A DNA stretch of 43,565 nucleotides from Candidatus Omnitrophota bacterium (GCA_028717885.1 JAQUMX010000010.1:1-43565); one strand, 5' to 3'; positions 27,634 through 37,902 are shown, counted from the stretch's first letter. Translations and numbers: made by a program. Notes: generated by a model not told the origin, from the sequence alone.

Positions 27634-28998
27634 TAAAGCTATCTCAAGCGCCTCTTTTAAAGTGGAAACCGCGATTATTTCAATGGAACTTTTTTTCAAT
27701 TCAAGGCCGCGATGGTTATTTTTCGGTATCACGCAATGCTTAAAACCCAATTTTTCTGCTTCCTTAATCCGTATATTTGGCTGGGAAATACTCCTGACCT
27801 CTCCGGCCAAGCCCAGTTCACCCAAGAAAATCGTATCCGCAACCACTGTTTTCCCCTGGTGCGCAGAAGCGATTGCCACAGCAACTGCCAGGTCTGCGGT
27901 AGGGTCTTCTATTTTAATCCCTCCGGCAACATTGACAAAAATATCTTCCAGCTCCAAATGCATGCCGATTCTTTTCTCAAGGACCGCTATCAGCAGGTTT
28001 AAGCGGTTAAAATCAAAACCTTGCGCTTTTCTTGTAGCATAACCAAAAGCGGATTTACTTACCAACGACTGAATCTCTACCAACAACGGCCGGGTGCCTT
28101 CTAAAACGCAGGTAACTACGGACCCGGAAACATCCTTCGGCCTTTCGGATAAAAAAATCTCCGAAGGATTTTTTACTTCTTTTAGCCCCGAGGAAGACAT
28201 TTCAAAAACGCCGATCTCATTAGTCGAGCCAAACCTGTTCTTTACCGCGCGTAAAATCCGATAAAGCGCAAACCTATCCCCTTCGAAATAAAGCACGGTG
28301 TCAACTATATGCTCTAAAACCCGGGGGCCGGCAAGCGTACCTTCTTTAGTCACGTGGCCGATAATAAAAACGGAAGTCGAGGTAGTTTTTGCTAATTGCG
28401 TCAAAATTCCGGCGCATTCCCTGACTTGGCTGACGCTGCCTGCGGCAGAACCGATTGACGGCTCAAAAACCACCTGGATCGAATCGATAATCACAACCGC
28501 GGGCTTTATTTTCTTGATATATTCGATAATAAAAGAAAGATCGGTCTGATTGACAATATAAAGATTGCTTTGGGCACTGCTATTTTCTAAACGTTTTGCC
28601 CGCAGTTTAGTCTGGGCAACCGACTCTTCTCCGCTTACATAAAGTACGGTGTGGCCTTGTTTGCTTAACTGATTGGAAACCTGCAGAGAAACCGTAGACT
28701 TTCCGATACCGGGGTCTCCGCCGATCAAAACTACCGATCCGGGCACGATCCCGCCGCCTAAAACGCGGTCGAGCTCAGCGATTCCCGTCACCAGCCGGCT
28801 ATCCTCTTTTACTTCGATATCCTTTAACAATACCGGATCGTCTTTATAAAGTGCGTTGCGTTCCTTGGATTTCCCCAGAGGCTCGCTAAAATCTTCTTCT
28901 GCAAAAGAATTCCAATTATTACAATCCGGGCACCTACCCAGCCACTTTGGCGACTGATAGCCGCAGTTCTGGCAGGTAAATATTGTTTTGGTTTTCAT
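27613..28998 (-). CDS. radA: DNA repair protein RadA
   Basis: FTCQNCGYQSPKWLGRCPDCNNW; LIGGDPGIGKSTVSLQVS; KNRFGSTNEIGVFEM; C-terminal Lon-like domain. Confidence 0.94.
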   Translation of the reverse strand: MKTKTIFTCQNCGYQSPKWLGRCPDCNNWNSFAEEDFSEPLGKSKERNALYKDDPVLLKDIEVKEDSRLVTGIAELDRVLGGGIVPGSVVLIGGDPGIGKSTVSLQVSNQLSKQGHTVLYVSGEESVAQTKLRAKRLENSSAQSNLYIVNQTDLSFIIEYIKKIKPAVVIIDSIQVVFEPSIGSAAGSVSQVRECAGILTQLAKTTSTSVFIIGHVTKEGTLAGPRVLEHIVDTVLYFEGDRFALYRILRAVKNRFGSTNEIGVFEMSSSGLKEVKNPSEIFLSERPKDVSGSVVTCVLEGTRPLLVEIQSLVSKSAFGYATRKAQGFDFNRLNLLIAVLEKRIGMHLELEDIFVNVAGGIKIEDPTADLAVAVAIASAHQGKTVVADTIFLGELGLAGEVRSISQPNIRIKEAEKLGFKHCVIPKNNHRGLELKKSSIEIIAVSTLKEALEIALAPGLKG

Positions 28999-29621
28999 TA
29001 CCGTTCTTTGCCTTTAAAGAATAATTTCCAGGGGTTCTTGCGGATGTCTTCGCTGAATGCTTCGACATTGTTATAGAGCCTGTCATCGTAGATAAATTTG
29101 CCGAGATTGCCTTCTCCCTTGTGCACGGTATCTACTACGGAACTTAAAGAGTCAAAGATCCCCTTTGCCTGGCGGAAGACTTCATGCATCGGTATGGGGT
29201 CGACTCCGGCTAACGATTCATGAGGATTCATGCAATGAGCATAATCCTTGCCCGGCATAATCTCTAAATATTTCTCTCCTAAAAGCCCCAGCGTATTGAC
29301 CCAGATCGTCGAGTCATTCGGAATGTGCACAAAATTACGCAGCCAGCATTCCAGGCTTACCTGGGATTTCTGTTCCTCGGGAAGAAACTTTACCGTGATC
29401 TTCTTTATTTCCCCCACATCTACACCGGCAAAACGGATGGGCGCGCCCACTTTGACGCCGTTCACAAAATTAAAAGTGAAATTTACTTTATATCCCGACG
29501 CCCAGGTGCGGAATTTCCCTATCGATAAAACGAAGATCGCTAGAATTATGATGCCGAGAAAAACAAAAATGCCTACCTTCAACTCTAATTTCGTTTTACC
29601 AAAGATCATCTTTTGCCTCAC
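28998..29621 (-). CDS. mlaD: MlaD/MCE-family protein
   Basis: N-terminal TM; VNFTFNFVNGVKVGAPIRFAGVDVGEIKKI MCE signature. Confidence 0.85.
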   Translation of the reverse strand: MRQKMIFGKTKLELKVGIFVFLGIIILAIFVLSIGKFRTWASGYKVNFTFNFVNGVKVGAPIRFAGVDVGEIKKITVKFLPEEQKSQVSLECWLRNFVHIPNDSTIWVNTLGLLGEKYLEIMPGKDYAHCMNPHESLAGVDPIPMHEVFRQAKGIFDSLSSVVDTVHKGEGNLGKFIYDDRLYNNVEAFSEDIRKNPWKLFFKGKER

Positions 29622-29630
29622 TCTCTAGTA

Positions 29631-30404
29631 TTAAGGTATGAGTTTTGCTCCGGCTTCCAGGGTTTCCGTAATCGGCCCCTGTGCCAGGCCATTAATAAAC
29701 TGATGCACCACAGGATGCTCTGAATGCTGGATTTCCTCAGAGGAACCCTGGGCGATAATCTTGCCCTGATACATCATGGCGATTTTATCCGCCACTTTGT
29801 ACGCGCTCTTCATATCATGGGTTACCACTATCGAAGTAACCTTTAATTTATCGTGCAAATTTACGATCAAGTCATTAATACTGTCTGCGGTAATTGGGTC
29901 AACGCCGGTAGTCGGCTCATCATAAAGAATGATCTCCGGCCGGATACACAATGCACGGGCCAAAGAAACGCGTTTTTTCATCCCGCCGCTTAACTCCGAA
30001 GGCATTAAATTCATGATCCCGCAAAGCCCGACCAGGCAAAGGCACTCCTCGATACGCTCAAGCAATTCATGGTGGCTGATATGGTCGTGTTCGATCAGGC
30101 CAAATCCGACATTTTCTCCTACGGTCATGGAATCGAAAAGCGCGCCGCCCTGAAACACATAACCGATCTTCATGCGCAGCGCATTCATTTCTTTTTCGTT
30201 AAGCTTGCCCACCTCTTTATCGCTGACAACGATCTTGCCCTTCTCTGCCTTCATGATGCCCATAATGTGCTTTAAGAGCACGCTTTTTCCGCATCCGGAA
30301 CGGCCGATAATCACACAGGTAGTGCCTTTATCGATATTAAGGCTTAAGCCGTCTAATACCTTATGTTCTCCGAAAGATTTGTATAGATTCGCAATCTCTA
30401 TCAT
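29631..30404 (-). CDS. mlaF: ABC transporter ATP-binding protein, MlaF family
   Basis: Walker A IGRSGCGKSVLLKH; ELSGGMKKRVSLARAL; Walker B IILYDEPTTGVDP; start MIEIANLYKSF at 30404 preferred over ORF-track 30485. Confidence 0.9.
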   Translation of the reverse strand: MIEIANLYKSFGEHKVLDGLSLNIDKGTTCVIIGRSGCGKSVLLKHIMGIMKAEKGKIVVSDKEVGKLNEKEMNALRMKIGYVFQGGALFDSMTVGENVGFGLIEHDHISHHELLERIEECLCLVGLCGIMNLMPSELSGGMKKRVSLARALCIRPEIILYDEPTTGVDPITADSINDLIVNLHDKLKVTSIVVTHDMKSAYKVADKIAMMYQGKIIAQGSSEEIQHSEHPVVHQFINGLAQGPITETLEAGAKLIP

Positions 30405-30406
30405 TT

Positions 30407-31192
30407 TTATGGAAAGATAAAATAAAACATCGCGGTAAAGAAACAGTCCGCCATAATAATCAGGATAAAGGAAATCACTACACACCTGGTAGTTGCCTGG
30501 CCGACGCCTTCTGCCCCGCCTTCGACATTAAAACCTTCATAGCAGCTGACAAAAGCGATGATCATGCCGAAGAAGATAGTTTTAAATAGCCCGGTAAATA
30601 AATCCTTGAAAAGTAAAGCGTCAAAGGTAACCTGCATGTACATACTGGAAGAGATCCCCAATTTATATACACAGATCGCATAACTTCCTAAAATACCGAC
30701 CATATCCGCGTATAATGTCAATACGGGCAAAACCAGGATCAACGACAAAAATCTTGGCACCACTAAATATTTTATCGGGTTGGTAGCGAATGCTTCCAAG
30801 GCATCGATCTGTTCGGTAACCTGCATCGAGCCTAATTCCGCAGTATTCGATGCGCCGACTCTTCCGGCAACTACCAGCGCGGTAATTACAGGGCCCAATT
30901 CCCTAACCAGGGAAAGCGCTACCATGCTAGCAATATACATTTCCGAGCCGATACGCTGCATAAAATAGGCAGTTTGCAGCGCAAAGATAAAACCGATAAA
31001 CAAAGCAACCAAAGAAACTATCGGTAAACTGTCAAAGCCGCTCTTTTTTATCTGTTCGATAACACGGTCTTTTTTGTATGGCGGCATAAAAGAAAGGTAG
31101 AATGTCTGCGCGCAAAGGTTAGCCATCCCTCCTAAGAAAAAGAGGAGGTTATGGATACGCCTACCAAAGGTAATGAAAAATTTATGCGTCAT
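30407..31192 (-). CDS. mlaE: ABC transporter permease, MlaE family
   Basis: LVRELGPVITALVVAGRVGASNTAELGSMQVTEQIDALEAFATNPIKYLVVPR. Confidence 0.92.
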   Translation of the reverse strand: MTHKFFITFGRRIHNLLFFLGGMANLCAQTFYLSFMPPYKKDRVIEQIKKSGFDSLPIVSLVALFIGFIFALQTAYFMQRIGSEMYIASMVALSLVRELGPVITALVVAGRVGASNTAELGSMQVTEQIDALEAFATNPIKYLVVPRFLSLILVLPVLTLYADMVGILGSYAICVYKLGISSSMYMQVTFDALLFKDLFTGLFKTIFFGMIIAFVSCYEGFNVEGGAEGVGQATTRCVVISFILIIMADCFFTAMFYFIFP

Positions 31193-33615
31193 TCTTGTGT
31201 AAATTCCAGGTCGTCGTTTTTACGCGTTACCTTAATTTTAGAACCATCTTTATATTTCTTGGAAATAATTTCCGAGGCTAACGGGTCTTCGAGAAACCGC
31301 TGGATCGTCCTCTTTAACGGCCGTGCGCCAAAAACCGGGTCAAAGCCTTTTTCGATCAATAAATCCTTAGCTTCCTGAGAAACTTCCAGGGAAATATTCT
31401 GCTCCTTGAGCCTATCTGCGACATGGCCGATTTCGATAGTCACGATATTTACCAAATCCTCTTTTACCAGAGGCCGAAAAACGATAATATCGTCAATACG
31501 GTTTAAAAATTCCGGCTTAAACGTACGCTTCACTTCTTCCAAAAGCTTATCCTTCATCTCCTGATAAGTGATTTCTTCTTTTTGGGTTTTAAACCCGAGC
31601 GAACCGGTCTTACGGATCAATTCCGCACCAACATTGGAAGTCATGATCATGACAGTGTTGCGGAAATCCACTTTTCTGGCAAAACTATCCGTCAATCTTC
31701 CGTCTTCAAAAACCTGCAGTAATAAATTAAACACATCCGGATGGGCTTTTTCGATTTCATCCAGCAAGATTACCGAATAAGGACGGCGCCGTACTTTTTC
31801 TGTCAATTGCCCGCCCTCTTCATAACCCACATATCCGGGAGGCGCACCGATCAAACGCGAGACATTAAACTTTTCCATATATTCGGACATGTCCAATTGA
31901 ATCAATGCGTCTTCGTCGCCAAACATGAATTCTGCCAATACCCTGGCTAAAAGGGTTTTGCCTACGCCGGTCGGCCCTAAGAAAATAAATGAACCAATGG
32001 GCCGGCGCGGGTCTTTAATCCCTGCGCGCGACCTGCGGATCGCATGCGCAATCACGCTGATCGGTTCATCTTGCCCTACAACACGCTTACGTAATTCTTC
32101 TTCGATCTTTAAAAGTTTTTCCCCTTCTTTTTCTTCGAGGCGGAAAATCGGTATGCCTGTCCATTGCGCTACGATCTTTGCGATCTCTTCTTCGCCGACT
32201 TCCGGCCGCATTTTATCTTTTGACTGCGACCATTCACGGTTTAATTGCTCTAGTTCCTGACGTGCAATCCTTTCCTGATCCCTTAAGGAAGCGGCTTTTT
32301 CAAAATCCTGCGACTTAATAAATGCTTCTTTTTCTTTTCTTAAAATTTCTACCTTCGCTTCCAGCTTTTTAATTTCCGGGGGCACGATCAAAACATTTAA
32401 GCGTGCGCGCGAGCCTGCTTCATCGATTAAGTCAATTGCCTTATCCGGCAAAAATCTTCCCGAGATATAGCGGTCGGCTAATTTTGACGCAGCCTCCAGC
32501 GCTTCATCCTTGAAAGTTACCCGGTGGTGCGCTTCGTATTTATCGCGCAGGCCTTTTAAGATTTCTACGGTCTGCTCAACCGAAGGCGGCTCGACCATGA
32601 TCGTCTGAAATCTTCTCTCCAACGCGGCATCCTTTTCAATATATTTCCTGTATTCATCCATGGTGGTTGCACCAATACACTGGATCTCTCCGCGGGAAAG
32701 CGCAGGTTTTAAAATATTGGAGGCGTCAATTGCGCCTTCTGCGGCACCTGCGCCCACCAAAGTATGCAATTCGTCGATAAAAATAATTACGTCCTGCGAA
32801 CGCTTGATCTCCTCCATTACCGCTTTGATTCTTTCTTCGAATTGGCCGCGGTATTTTGTGCCTGCAACCATCAATGCCAGGTCCAATACCACGATACGCT
32901 TACCCCTTAGGACTTCCGGAACATTCCCCGCAATGATTGACTGTGCTAATCCTTCAACAATAGCGGTTTTTCCTACGCCGGCTTCTCCTAAGAGTACAGG
33001 ATTATTTTTTGTGCGGCGGCTTAAGATTTGGATTACGCGCTCAATTTCCATGTGCCGATCGATTACCGGGTCAAGTTTATTTTCTTTTGCTAAAGCAGTT
33101 AAATCCCTGCCAAAAGCATCCAGCGCCGGAGTCTTAGTCTTTTGCCCTTGTGCGCCCTGGCCAAATCCCGGTAAAGCTGAACCTAAAAGCTCCATCACTT
33201 CATTGCGCACCCGCTCTAAATCTAAGCCTAAATTTAATAAAACTTGAGACGCAACGCCTTCTCCTTCACGAATCAGGCCTAACAATAAATGTTCCGTACC
33301 GATATAGTTATGCCCCAAGGCGCGTGCCTCTTCTGCTGCTAATTCCAGCGCCTTTTTTGCGCGCGGAGTAAAAGGAATATCCCCGATAATTTGGGTGGTT
33401 GGCCCGGGCTGCACTAACTTTTCGATTTCCAGGCGGATATTTTCCAGAGAAACTCCCATTTTTTGTAAAACAGCGGCTGCTACACCTTCTCCCTCACGGA
33501 TCAGGCCCAAAAGGATATGCTCTGTCCCGATATAATCATGATTAAAACGCCTGGCTTCTTCTTTTGCCAGAATAATTACTTTTCTTGCCCTTTCGGTGAA
33601 ACGATTAAACATCAA
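31189..33615 (-). CDS. clpC: ClpC-type AAA+ unfoldase
   Basis: MFNRFTERARKVIILAKEEARRFNHDYIGTEHILLGL; two Walker A sites GEAGVGKTAIVEG and GPTGVGKTLLARVL; UVR segment SQDFEKAASLRDQE. Confidence 0.95.
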   Translation of the reverse strand: MMFNRFTERARKVIILAKEEARRFNHDYIGTEHILLGLIREGEGVAAAVLQKMGVSLENIRLEIEKLVQPGPTTQIIGDIPFTPRAKKALELAAEEARALGHNYIGTEHLLLGLIREGEGVASQVLLNLGLDLERVRNEVMELLGSALPGFGQGAQGQKTKTPALDAFGRDLTALAKENKLDPVIDRHMEIERVIQILSRRTKNNPVLLGEAGVGKTAIVEGLAQSIIAGNVPEVLRGKRIVVLDLALMVAGTKYRGQFEERIKAVMEEIKRSQDVIIFIDELHTLVGAGAAEGAIDASNILKPALSRGEIQCIGATTMDEYRKYIEKDAALERRFQTIMVEPPSVEQTVEILKGLRDKYEAHHRVTFKDEALEAASKLADRYISGRFLPDKAIDLIDEAGSRARLNVLIVPPEIKKLEAKVEILRKEKEAFIKSQDFEKAASLRDQERIARQELEQLNREWSQSKDKMRPEVGEEEIAKIVAQWTGIPIFRLEEKEGEKLLKIEEELRKRVVGQDEPISVIAHAIRRSRAGIKDPRRPIGSFIFLGPTGVGKTLLARVLAEFMFGDEDALIQLDMSEYMEKFNVSRLIGAPPGYVGYEEGGQLTEKVRRRPYSVILLDEIEKAHPDVFNLLLQVFEDGRLTDSFARKVDFRNTVMIMTSNVGAELIRKTGSLGFKTQKEEITYQEMKDKLLEEVKRTFKPEFLNRIDDIIVFRPLVKEDLVNIVTIEIGHVADRLKEQNISLEVSQEAKDLLIEKGFDPVFGARPLKRTIQRFLEDPLASEIISKKYKDGSKIKVTRKNDDLEFTQE

Positions 33616-33629
33616 ATCCTCCTGTTATT

Positions 33630-34679
33630 TCATTGGTTGAGTTTACTTCTTACCAACTCCGCGCGTTTCATGTCCCGGTCCTGCGAAGTAATTTTCTTAT
33701 TCTCCAGCTTTTGCAGATGCGCCGGCTGTGTAATAATAAATAATTCATTGATCCGGCTACGGTCAACATCCTTAATCATCCCTAAATCAGAGCCCAGCCG
33801 AATCATCGATAATAATTCGATTGTTTCCTGGCTGGAGATAATATAAGCGTTTTTCAAAATCCCAAAACTGCGGCTGATCCGGTCCTCGAGAAGCGCCTTG
33901 CTTTGGCCGAGTAAAACTTCGCGCGCCTGGTTTTCCTGTTCGATAATTTGCTTGATCAGGCCATTAATATTTTCGATAATCTCTTCTTCGCTGTGGCCAA
34001 GGGAAACTTGATTTGAAATCTGGAAGAAATTTCCTGTAGCCTGCGTACCTTCCCCGTAAAGCCCGCGGGTAGTAAAGCTTAATTTAGAAATCGCCGCCAA
34101 AACACGGTTAATCTGGCGCGTCATTACCAATGCAGGCAAATGTAGCATCACTGACCCGCGCATGCCGGTACCGGTATTGGTCGGGCAGGCAGTCAGATAC
34201 CCCCATTCGCGCGAAAAAGCAACATTCAATTCCTTGCTTAAACGGTCATCGATGCGGTTAATGATATCCCAGGCCTCAAAAAGATTAAAACCCGATTGCA
34301 TTACCTGGATGCGCAGATGGTCCTCTTCATTGACCATGATCGCGATGATTTCTTCGTCGTCAATCATGATCGCCTTAGAGTCTTTTTTCTGCGCATGCTC
34401 ATGCGACATCAAATGCCTCTCGACCAAGAATTGCTTGTCGAGATTATCCATTTTTGCCAACTTGAAAGTAGTGGTATTTTTTAAGAAATCGATTTTTCCC
34501 TTCGCCTCATCGATTTTTGCCAGGATCTCTTCCCCTTGCTCCTTGGCTGCCCAATGAGGAAAAGGGTATTTATCCAGGTTACGCGCCAGGCGTACACGGC
34601 TAGAAATTACGATATCGGAATTTGGGCCGGTTCCTTTAAGCCATTCGCTAGTATGTTGTAAAAGGTCACTAAGCTCCAT
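33630..34679 (-). CDS. mcsB: Protein arginine kinase McsB
   Basis: SDIVISSRVRLARNL; VNEEDHLRIQ; LTACPTNTGTGMRGSVM; TTRGLYGEGT. Confidence 0.93.
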   Translation of the reverse strand: MELSDLLQHTSEWLKGTGPNSDIVISSRVRLARNLDKYPFPHWAAKEQGEEILAKIDEAKGKIDFLKNTTTFKLAKMDNLDKQFLVERHLMSHEHAQKKDSKAIMIDDEEIIAIMVNEEDHLRIQVMQSGFNLFEAWDIINRIDDRLSKELNVAFSREWGYLTACPTNTGTGMRGSVMLHLPALVMTRQINRVLAAISKLSFTTRGLYGEGTQATGNFFQISNQVSLGHSEEEIIENINGLIKQIIEQENQAREVLLGQSKALLEDRISRSFGILKNAYIISSQETIELLSMIRLGSDLGMIKDVDRSRINELFIITQPAHLQKLENKKITSQDRDMKRAELVRSKLNQ

Positions 34680-35172
34680 CTTGGCCTCTACGTTCTATTT
34701 CCTTGATCTGATCGCGTAAATGCGCAGCTTCCTCGAATGCCTCCGCTTCGATAGCTTTCTGCAACTGGCCGCGTAAATCCCCAAGCGAATCAGGTTTCGG
34801 CGCAAGCTTTGTCCCACCTTGCGGATTTTTTCCTACGTGCATGCTAGAGCCGTGGATGCGCTTTAAAAGAGGAGCGAGGTATTTACGAAAAGCGGTATAA
34901 CACTCTCCACAGCCGAGCCTGCCGATTTTTTTGAAATCCGCGTAAGTAAGTTTGCAGCTCGGGCAGGCAAGCGTATCCGCCTCTTTATCGATGCTGGGTT
35001 TTTCAAAATCCACCATCCCTGCCAAAAGATCGCTTAAGCCGAATTGCGACTCCATTTGCGCGCTTTTCTGGCGGGCGCATTCCTCGCAAAGGTGCAGTTC
35101 GTTCATCTGGTCATCGATAATTTCCGTGAGATGCACGGTTGCCGGATTTTTACCGCAGATATCGCAAACCAT
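34669..35172 (-). CDS. mcsA: McsA-like zinc-binding UvrB/UvrC-motif protein
   Basis: CDICGKNPATVHLTEI; CPSCKLTYADFKKIGRLGCGECYTAFRK; C-terminal UVR EAFEEAAHLRDQIKEIE. Confidence 0.92.
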   Translation of the reverse strand: MVCDICGKNPATVHLTEIIDDQMNELHLCEECARQKSAQMESQFGLSDLLAGMVDFEKPSIDKEADTLACPSCKLTYADFKKIGRLGCGECYTAFRKYLAPLLKRIHGSSMHVGKNPQGGTKLAPKPDSLGDLRGQLQKAIEAEAFEEAAHLRDQIKEIERRGQDGA

Positions 35173-35174
35173 CT

Positions 35175-36044
35175 TTAATACTTTACTCCCTCTTTCTTAG
35201 TCAGGGCCTTAAATTTTTTCATTAGCCCTAAGCTAAGTTTTCCCGGCTTGCCTGAACCTATCACCCTACCATCTACTTTTACTACCGGGATAATTTCCGC
35301 GGCAGTGCCGGTTAAGAAACATTCGTCGGAAATATACACTTCATGGCGCGTAATCACATGCTCGTGCACGCAAATCTTGTCGCGTTTGGCAATTTCTAAG
35401 ACGCAATCACGGGTAATCCCTCTTAAGGTACCCATACATTGCGGCGGCGTATAAAGGTGGTTATTCTTCACCACAAAAATATTATCTCCGGTACACTCCG
35501 CCACAAACCCCATGGAATCCAGCATGATCGCTTCGTCGCAGCCGGCATTTGCCGCTTCGATTTTAGCCAAGATATTATTCAGGTAATTCAGGGACTTAAT
35601 CTGCGGATTCAACGCCTCCGGCAGGTTACGCACTGTCGGCACCGTAATAATAGACAGCCCGTTTTGATAAAATTTTTCCGTATATAACGCTATCCTATCG
35701 GCAATAATGACCACCGTAGGCTTTCCTAAACATTTACGCGGGTCAAGCCCTAAATCCCCCTCGCCCCTGGTCACTATTAACCTGATATAGGCATCACTTA
35801 AATGATTTTCTCTAAGCGTTTTGAGCACTGCCTGGATCATTTCCTCTTTACTTAAGGGAATCTTTAACATGATACTATGGGCAGATTCAAAAAGCCTGTC
35901 CACATGCTCTTTTAATTTAAAAACCAGGCGGTTATAGGCGCGGATGCCTTCGAAGACTCCGTCACCGTAAAGCAGGCCATGGTCGAACACTGACACCTTT
36001 GCCTGCGCTTTTTCATAAAATTTTCCGTTAATATAGATTTTCAT
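35175..36044 (-). CDS. ilvE: Branched-chain amino acid aminotransferase / class IV PLP aminotransferase
   Basis: VFDHGLLYGDGVFEGIRAY; IKSLNYLNNILAKIEA; YISDECFLTGTAAEIIPV. Confidence 0.85.
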   Translation of the reverse strand: MKIYINGKFYEKAQAKVSVFDHGLLYGDGVFEGIRAYNRLVFKLKEHVDRLFESAHSIMLKIPLSKEEMIQAVLKTLRENHLSDAYIRLIVTRGEGDLGLDPRKCLGKPTVVIIADRIALYTEKFYQNGLSIITVPTVRNLPEALNPQIKSLNYLNNILAKIEAANAGCDEAIMLDSMGFVAECTGDNIFVVKNNHLYTPPQCMGTLRGITRDCVLEIAKRDKICVHEHVITRHEVYISDECFLTGTAAEIIPVVKVDGRVIGSGKPGKLSLGLMKKFKALTKKEGVKY

Positions 36045-36715
36045 TGAAGCCCTCCATCCTTTAAATGATACACCCGATTAGCCGTTTTCGTCAATTCTAT
36101 ATTATGCGTTACCATTACCACGGCCATTTTATTCTCCTGATTGAATTTTTTGATCAGGGAAATAATTTCTTCTCCGGTTTTAGTATCGAGGTTCCCGGTT
36201 GGCTCATCGCAAAGTAACAGCTGCGGCTGGTTAATCAGGCCGCGGACAATTGCCGCCCTTTGCTTTTCCCCTCCGGAGAGCTGCGCCGGGAAATGATTCA
36301 ACCTTTCCCCCAGCCCCGCCTGAATCAAGAGTTCTTGCGCCCTCTGCTTCGCCTCTAATTTCAGGTCATTATTGCTTTGTGACCTGATTAACGCCGGCAT
36401 TAAAACATTCTCCAGGAGATTAAACTCCGGCAACAAATGATAGAATTGAAAGACAAAACCGATTCTTTCATTCCTGATCTTGGCCAGCCCGGCTTCAGGT
36501 AAAGCATATAAATCATTTTCTTCAAAGAACACTTTTCCTTGAGAAGGCGAATCCAATCCGCCTAGAATATGCAGCAGCGTAGATTTACCGGCGCCCGAAG
36601 GCCCGATAATCGCGGCAAATTCCGCTTTCTCGATTTTTAAGTCTACTGCCTTTAATACTTCCAGAGAATCCTTGCCGTTAAAATAAGTCTTCCGGATATT
36701 CTTAGCTTCTAACAT
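36041..36715 (-). CDS. lolD: Lipoprotein-release ABC transporter ATP-binding protein LolD
   Basis: IGPSGAGKSTLLHILGGLDSPSQGKV; FQFYHLLPEFNLLENVLMP; LSGGEKQRAAIVRGL. Confidence 0.88.
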   Translation of the reverse strand: MLEAKNIRKTYFNGKDSLEVLKAVDLKIEKAEFAAIIGPSGAGKSTLLHILGGLDSPSQGKVFFEENDLYALPEAGLAKIRNERIGFVFQFYHLLPEFNLLENVLMPALIRSQSNNDLKLEAKQRAQELLIQAGLGERLNHFPAQLSGGEKQRAAIVRGLINQPQLLLCDEPTGNLDTKTGEEIISLIKKFNQENKMAVVMVTHNIELTKTANRVYHLKDGGLQ

Positions 36716-37902
36716 TACTCATACCTTAACGCTTCTACCGGCTTAAAACTCGCCGCCTTAGAAGCCGGGTAAATCGTAGAAATAATAGTAATTGCCATTG
36801 CCGCCATAACCACCAGCCCCATATCAGACCAATCGATTGCCACCGGTAAATGGTCAATATAATAAATATCCTGCGGAAGCTGGATAAATTGATATTTTTT
36901 TAATAACCAACAAAGGAGGACTCCGATACTCGCCCCGAAAAAAGTACCCAGAGAGCCGATCATTAGGCCCTGATAGGTAAAAATCCTTCTAATCTGCCCA
37001 GGATTCATGCCAATAGCCATTAAAATTCCGATGTCCTTGGTTTTTTCTACCACCATTACAATCAAGGTACTGATAATATTAAAAGAGGCCACCAAAATGA
37101 TCAACGTCAAAATGATAAACATGGTCAATTTTTCCAGTTTCAAAGCCGCAAAGAAATTTTCGTTTGACTGGGTCCAGGTTTTTACCATGTAATCGTACCC
37201 CAGTAAATTGGATAGCTGCGGAGCTATTTTATCTGCCAGGTAAAGATCATCCAATTTTACCGCTATCGCGCTGATTTTATCGCCCAGCCCTAAGATCTCT
37301 TGGGAAGTTTTTAAATCCGTAAAAATCAAATTAAGGTCATAATCATACATACCGGATTTAAAAATCCCCACTACTTTCAAAGAGTAAGGCTTTCCCAGTG
37401 CAGAAACAACGGATAAATTTGAATTTAACCTTAGCCCCAAATACGCTGCCAGTTCTTTGCCGATAATCACCGCACCGTTACTTAAGTCGTTGACAGAGCC
37501 TTTAACCAGGTATTGCGCTAACTTGGTGACCTTAGTTTCTTTTTCCGGGTCAATCCCCTTGAGCCCTACCGCAAAATAACGCTCAGCTTCTTTTGCCAAT
37601 ACCTGGCCTTGCACATAAGGGCTTAAACTTACGATATGCGGGATATTTTTGATTTTTCCGGAGATATTTTCATAATCGGCATTGCTGATCCCTTTATACC
37701 CGGAGATCGTCAGGTGCGAATAATTACCGACGATTTTTTCGCGCAGGTCACGGTCAAAACCGCTCATTACCGCAATCACTATGATCAGCGCGGCTACTCC
37801 TATACTTACCCCCATTACCGAAATTACGCTGATCAAAGAAATAAATTTTTCTTTTCTTTTGGTCAAGAGGTAACGCCAACTGATCAATAATTCTGTGCGC
37901 AT
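36715..37902 (-). CDS. Lipoprotein-release ABC transporter permease, LolC/LolE family
   Basis: SWRYLLTKRKEKFISLISVISVMGVSIGVAALIIVIAVMSGFDRDLREKI; C-terminal FtsX-like TMs. Confidence 0.9.
   Translation of the reverse strand: MRTELLISWRYLLTKRKEKFISLISVISVMGVSIGVAALIIVIAVMSGFDRDLREKIVGNYSHLTISGYKGISNADYENISGKIKNIPHIVSLSPYVQGQVLAKEAERYFAVGLKGIDPEKETKVTKLAQYLVKGSVNDLSNGAVIIGKELAAYLGLRLNSNLSVVSALGKPYSLKVVGIFKSGMYDYDLNLIFTDLKTSQEILGLGDKISAIAVKLDDLYLADKIAPQLSNLLGYDYMVKTWTQSNENFFAALKLEKLTMFIILTLIILVASFNIISTLIVMVVEKTKDIGILMAIGMNPGQIRRIFTYQGLMIGSLGTFFGASIGVLLCWLLKKYQFIQLPQDIYYIDHLPVAIDWSDMGLVVMAAMAITIISTIYPASKAASFKPVEALRYE

Noticed and set aside
28285-28310. TTGACA on minus strand within radA as an internal promoter
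   Set aside because: Encodes the conserved IVDTVLYFEGDR segment and lacks a good -10 at proper spacing.
32660-33247. 195-aa plus-strand ORF opposite clpC
   Set aside because: Fully antisense to a conserved gene; low-complexity Ser/Pro-rich translation typical of a shadow ORF.
35173-35174. Possible hidden ctsR between ilvE and mcsA
   Set aside because: Only 2 nt separate the two genes; there is no space for any gene.
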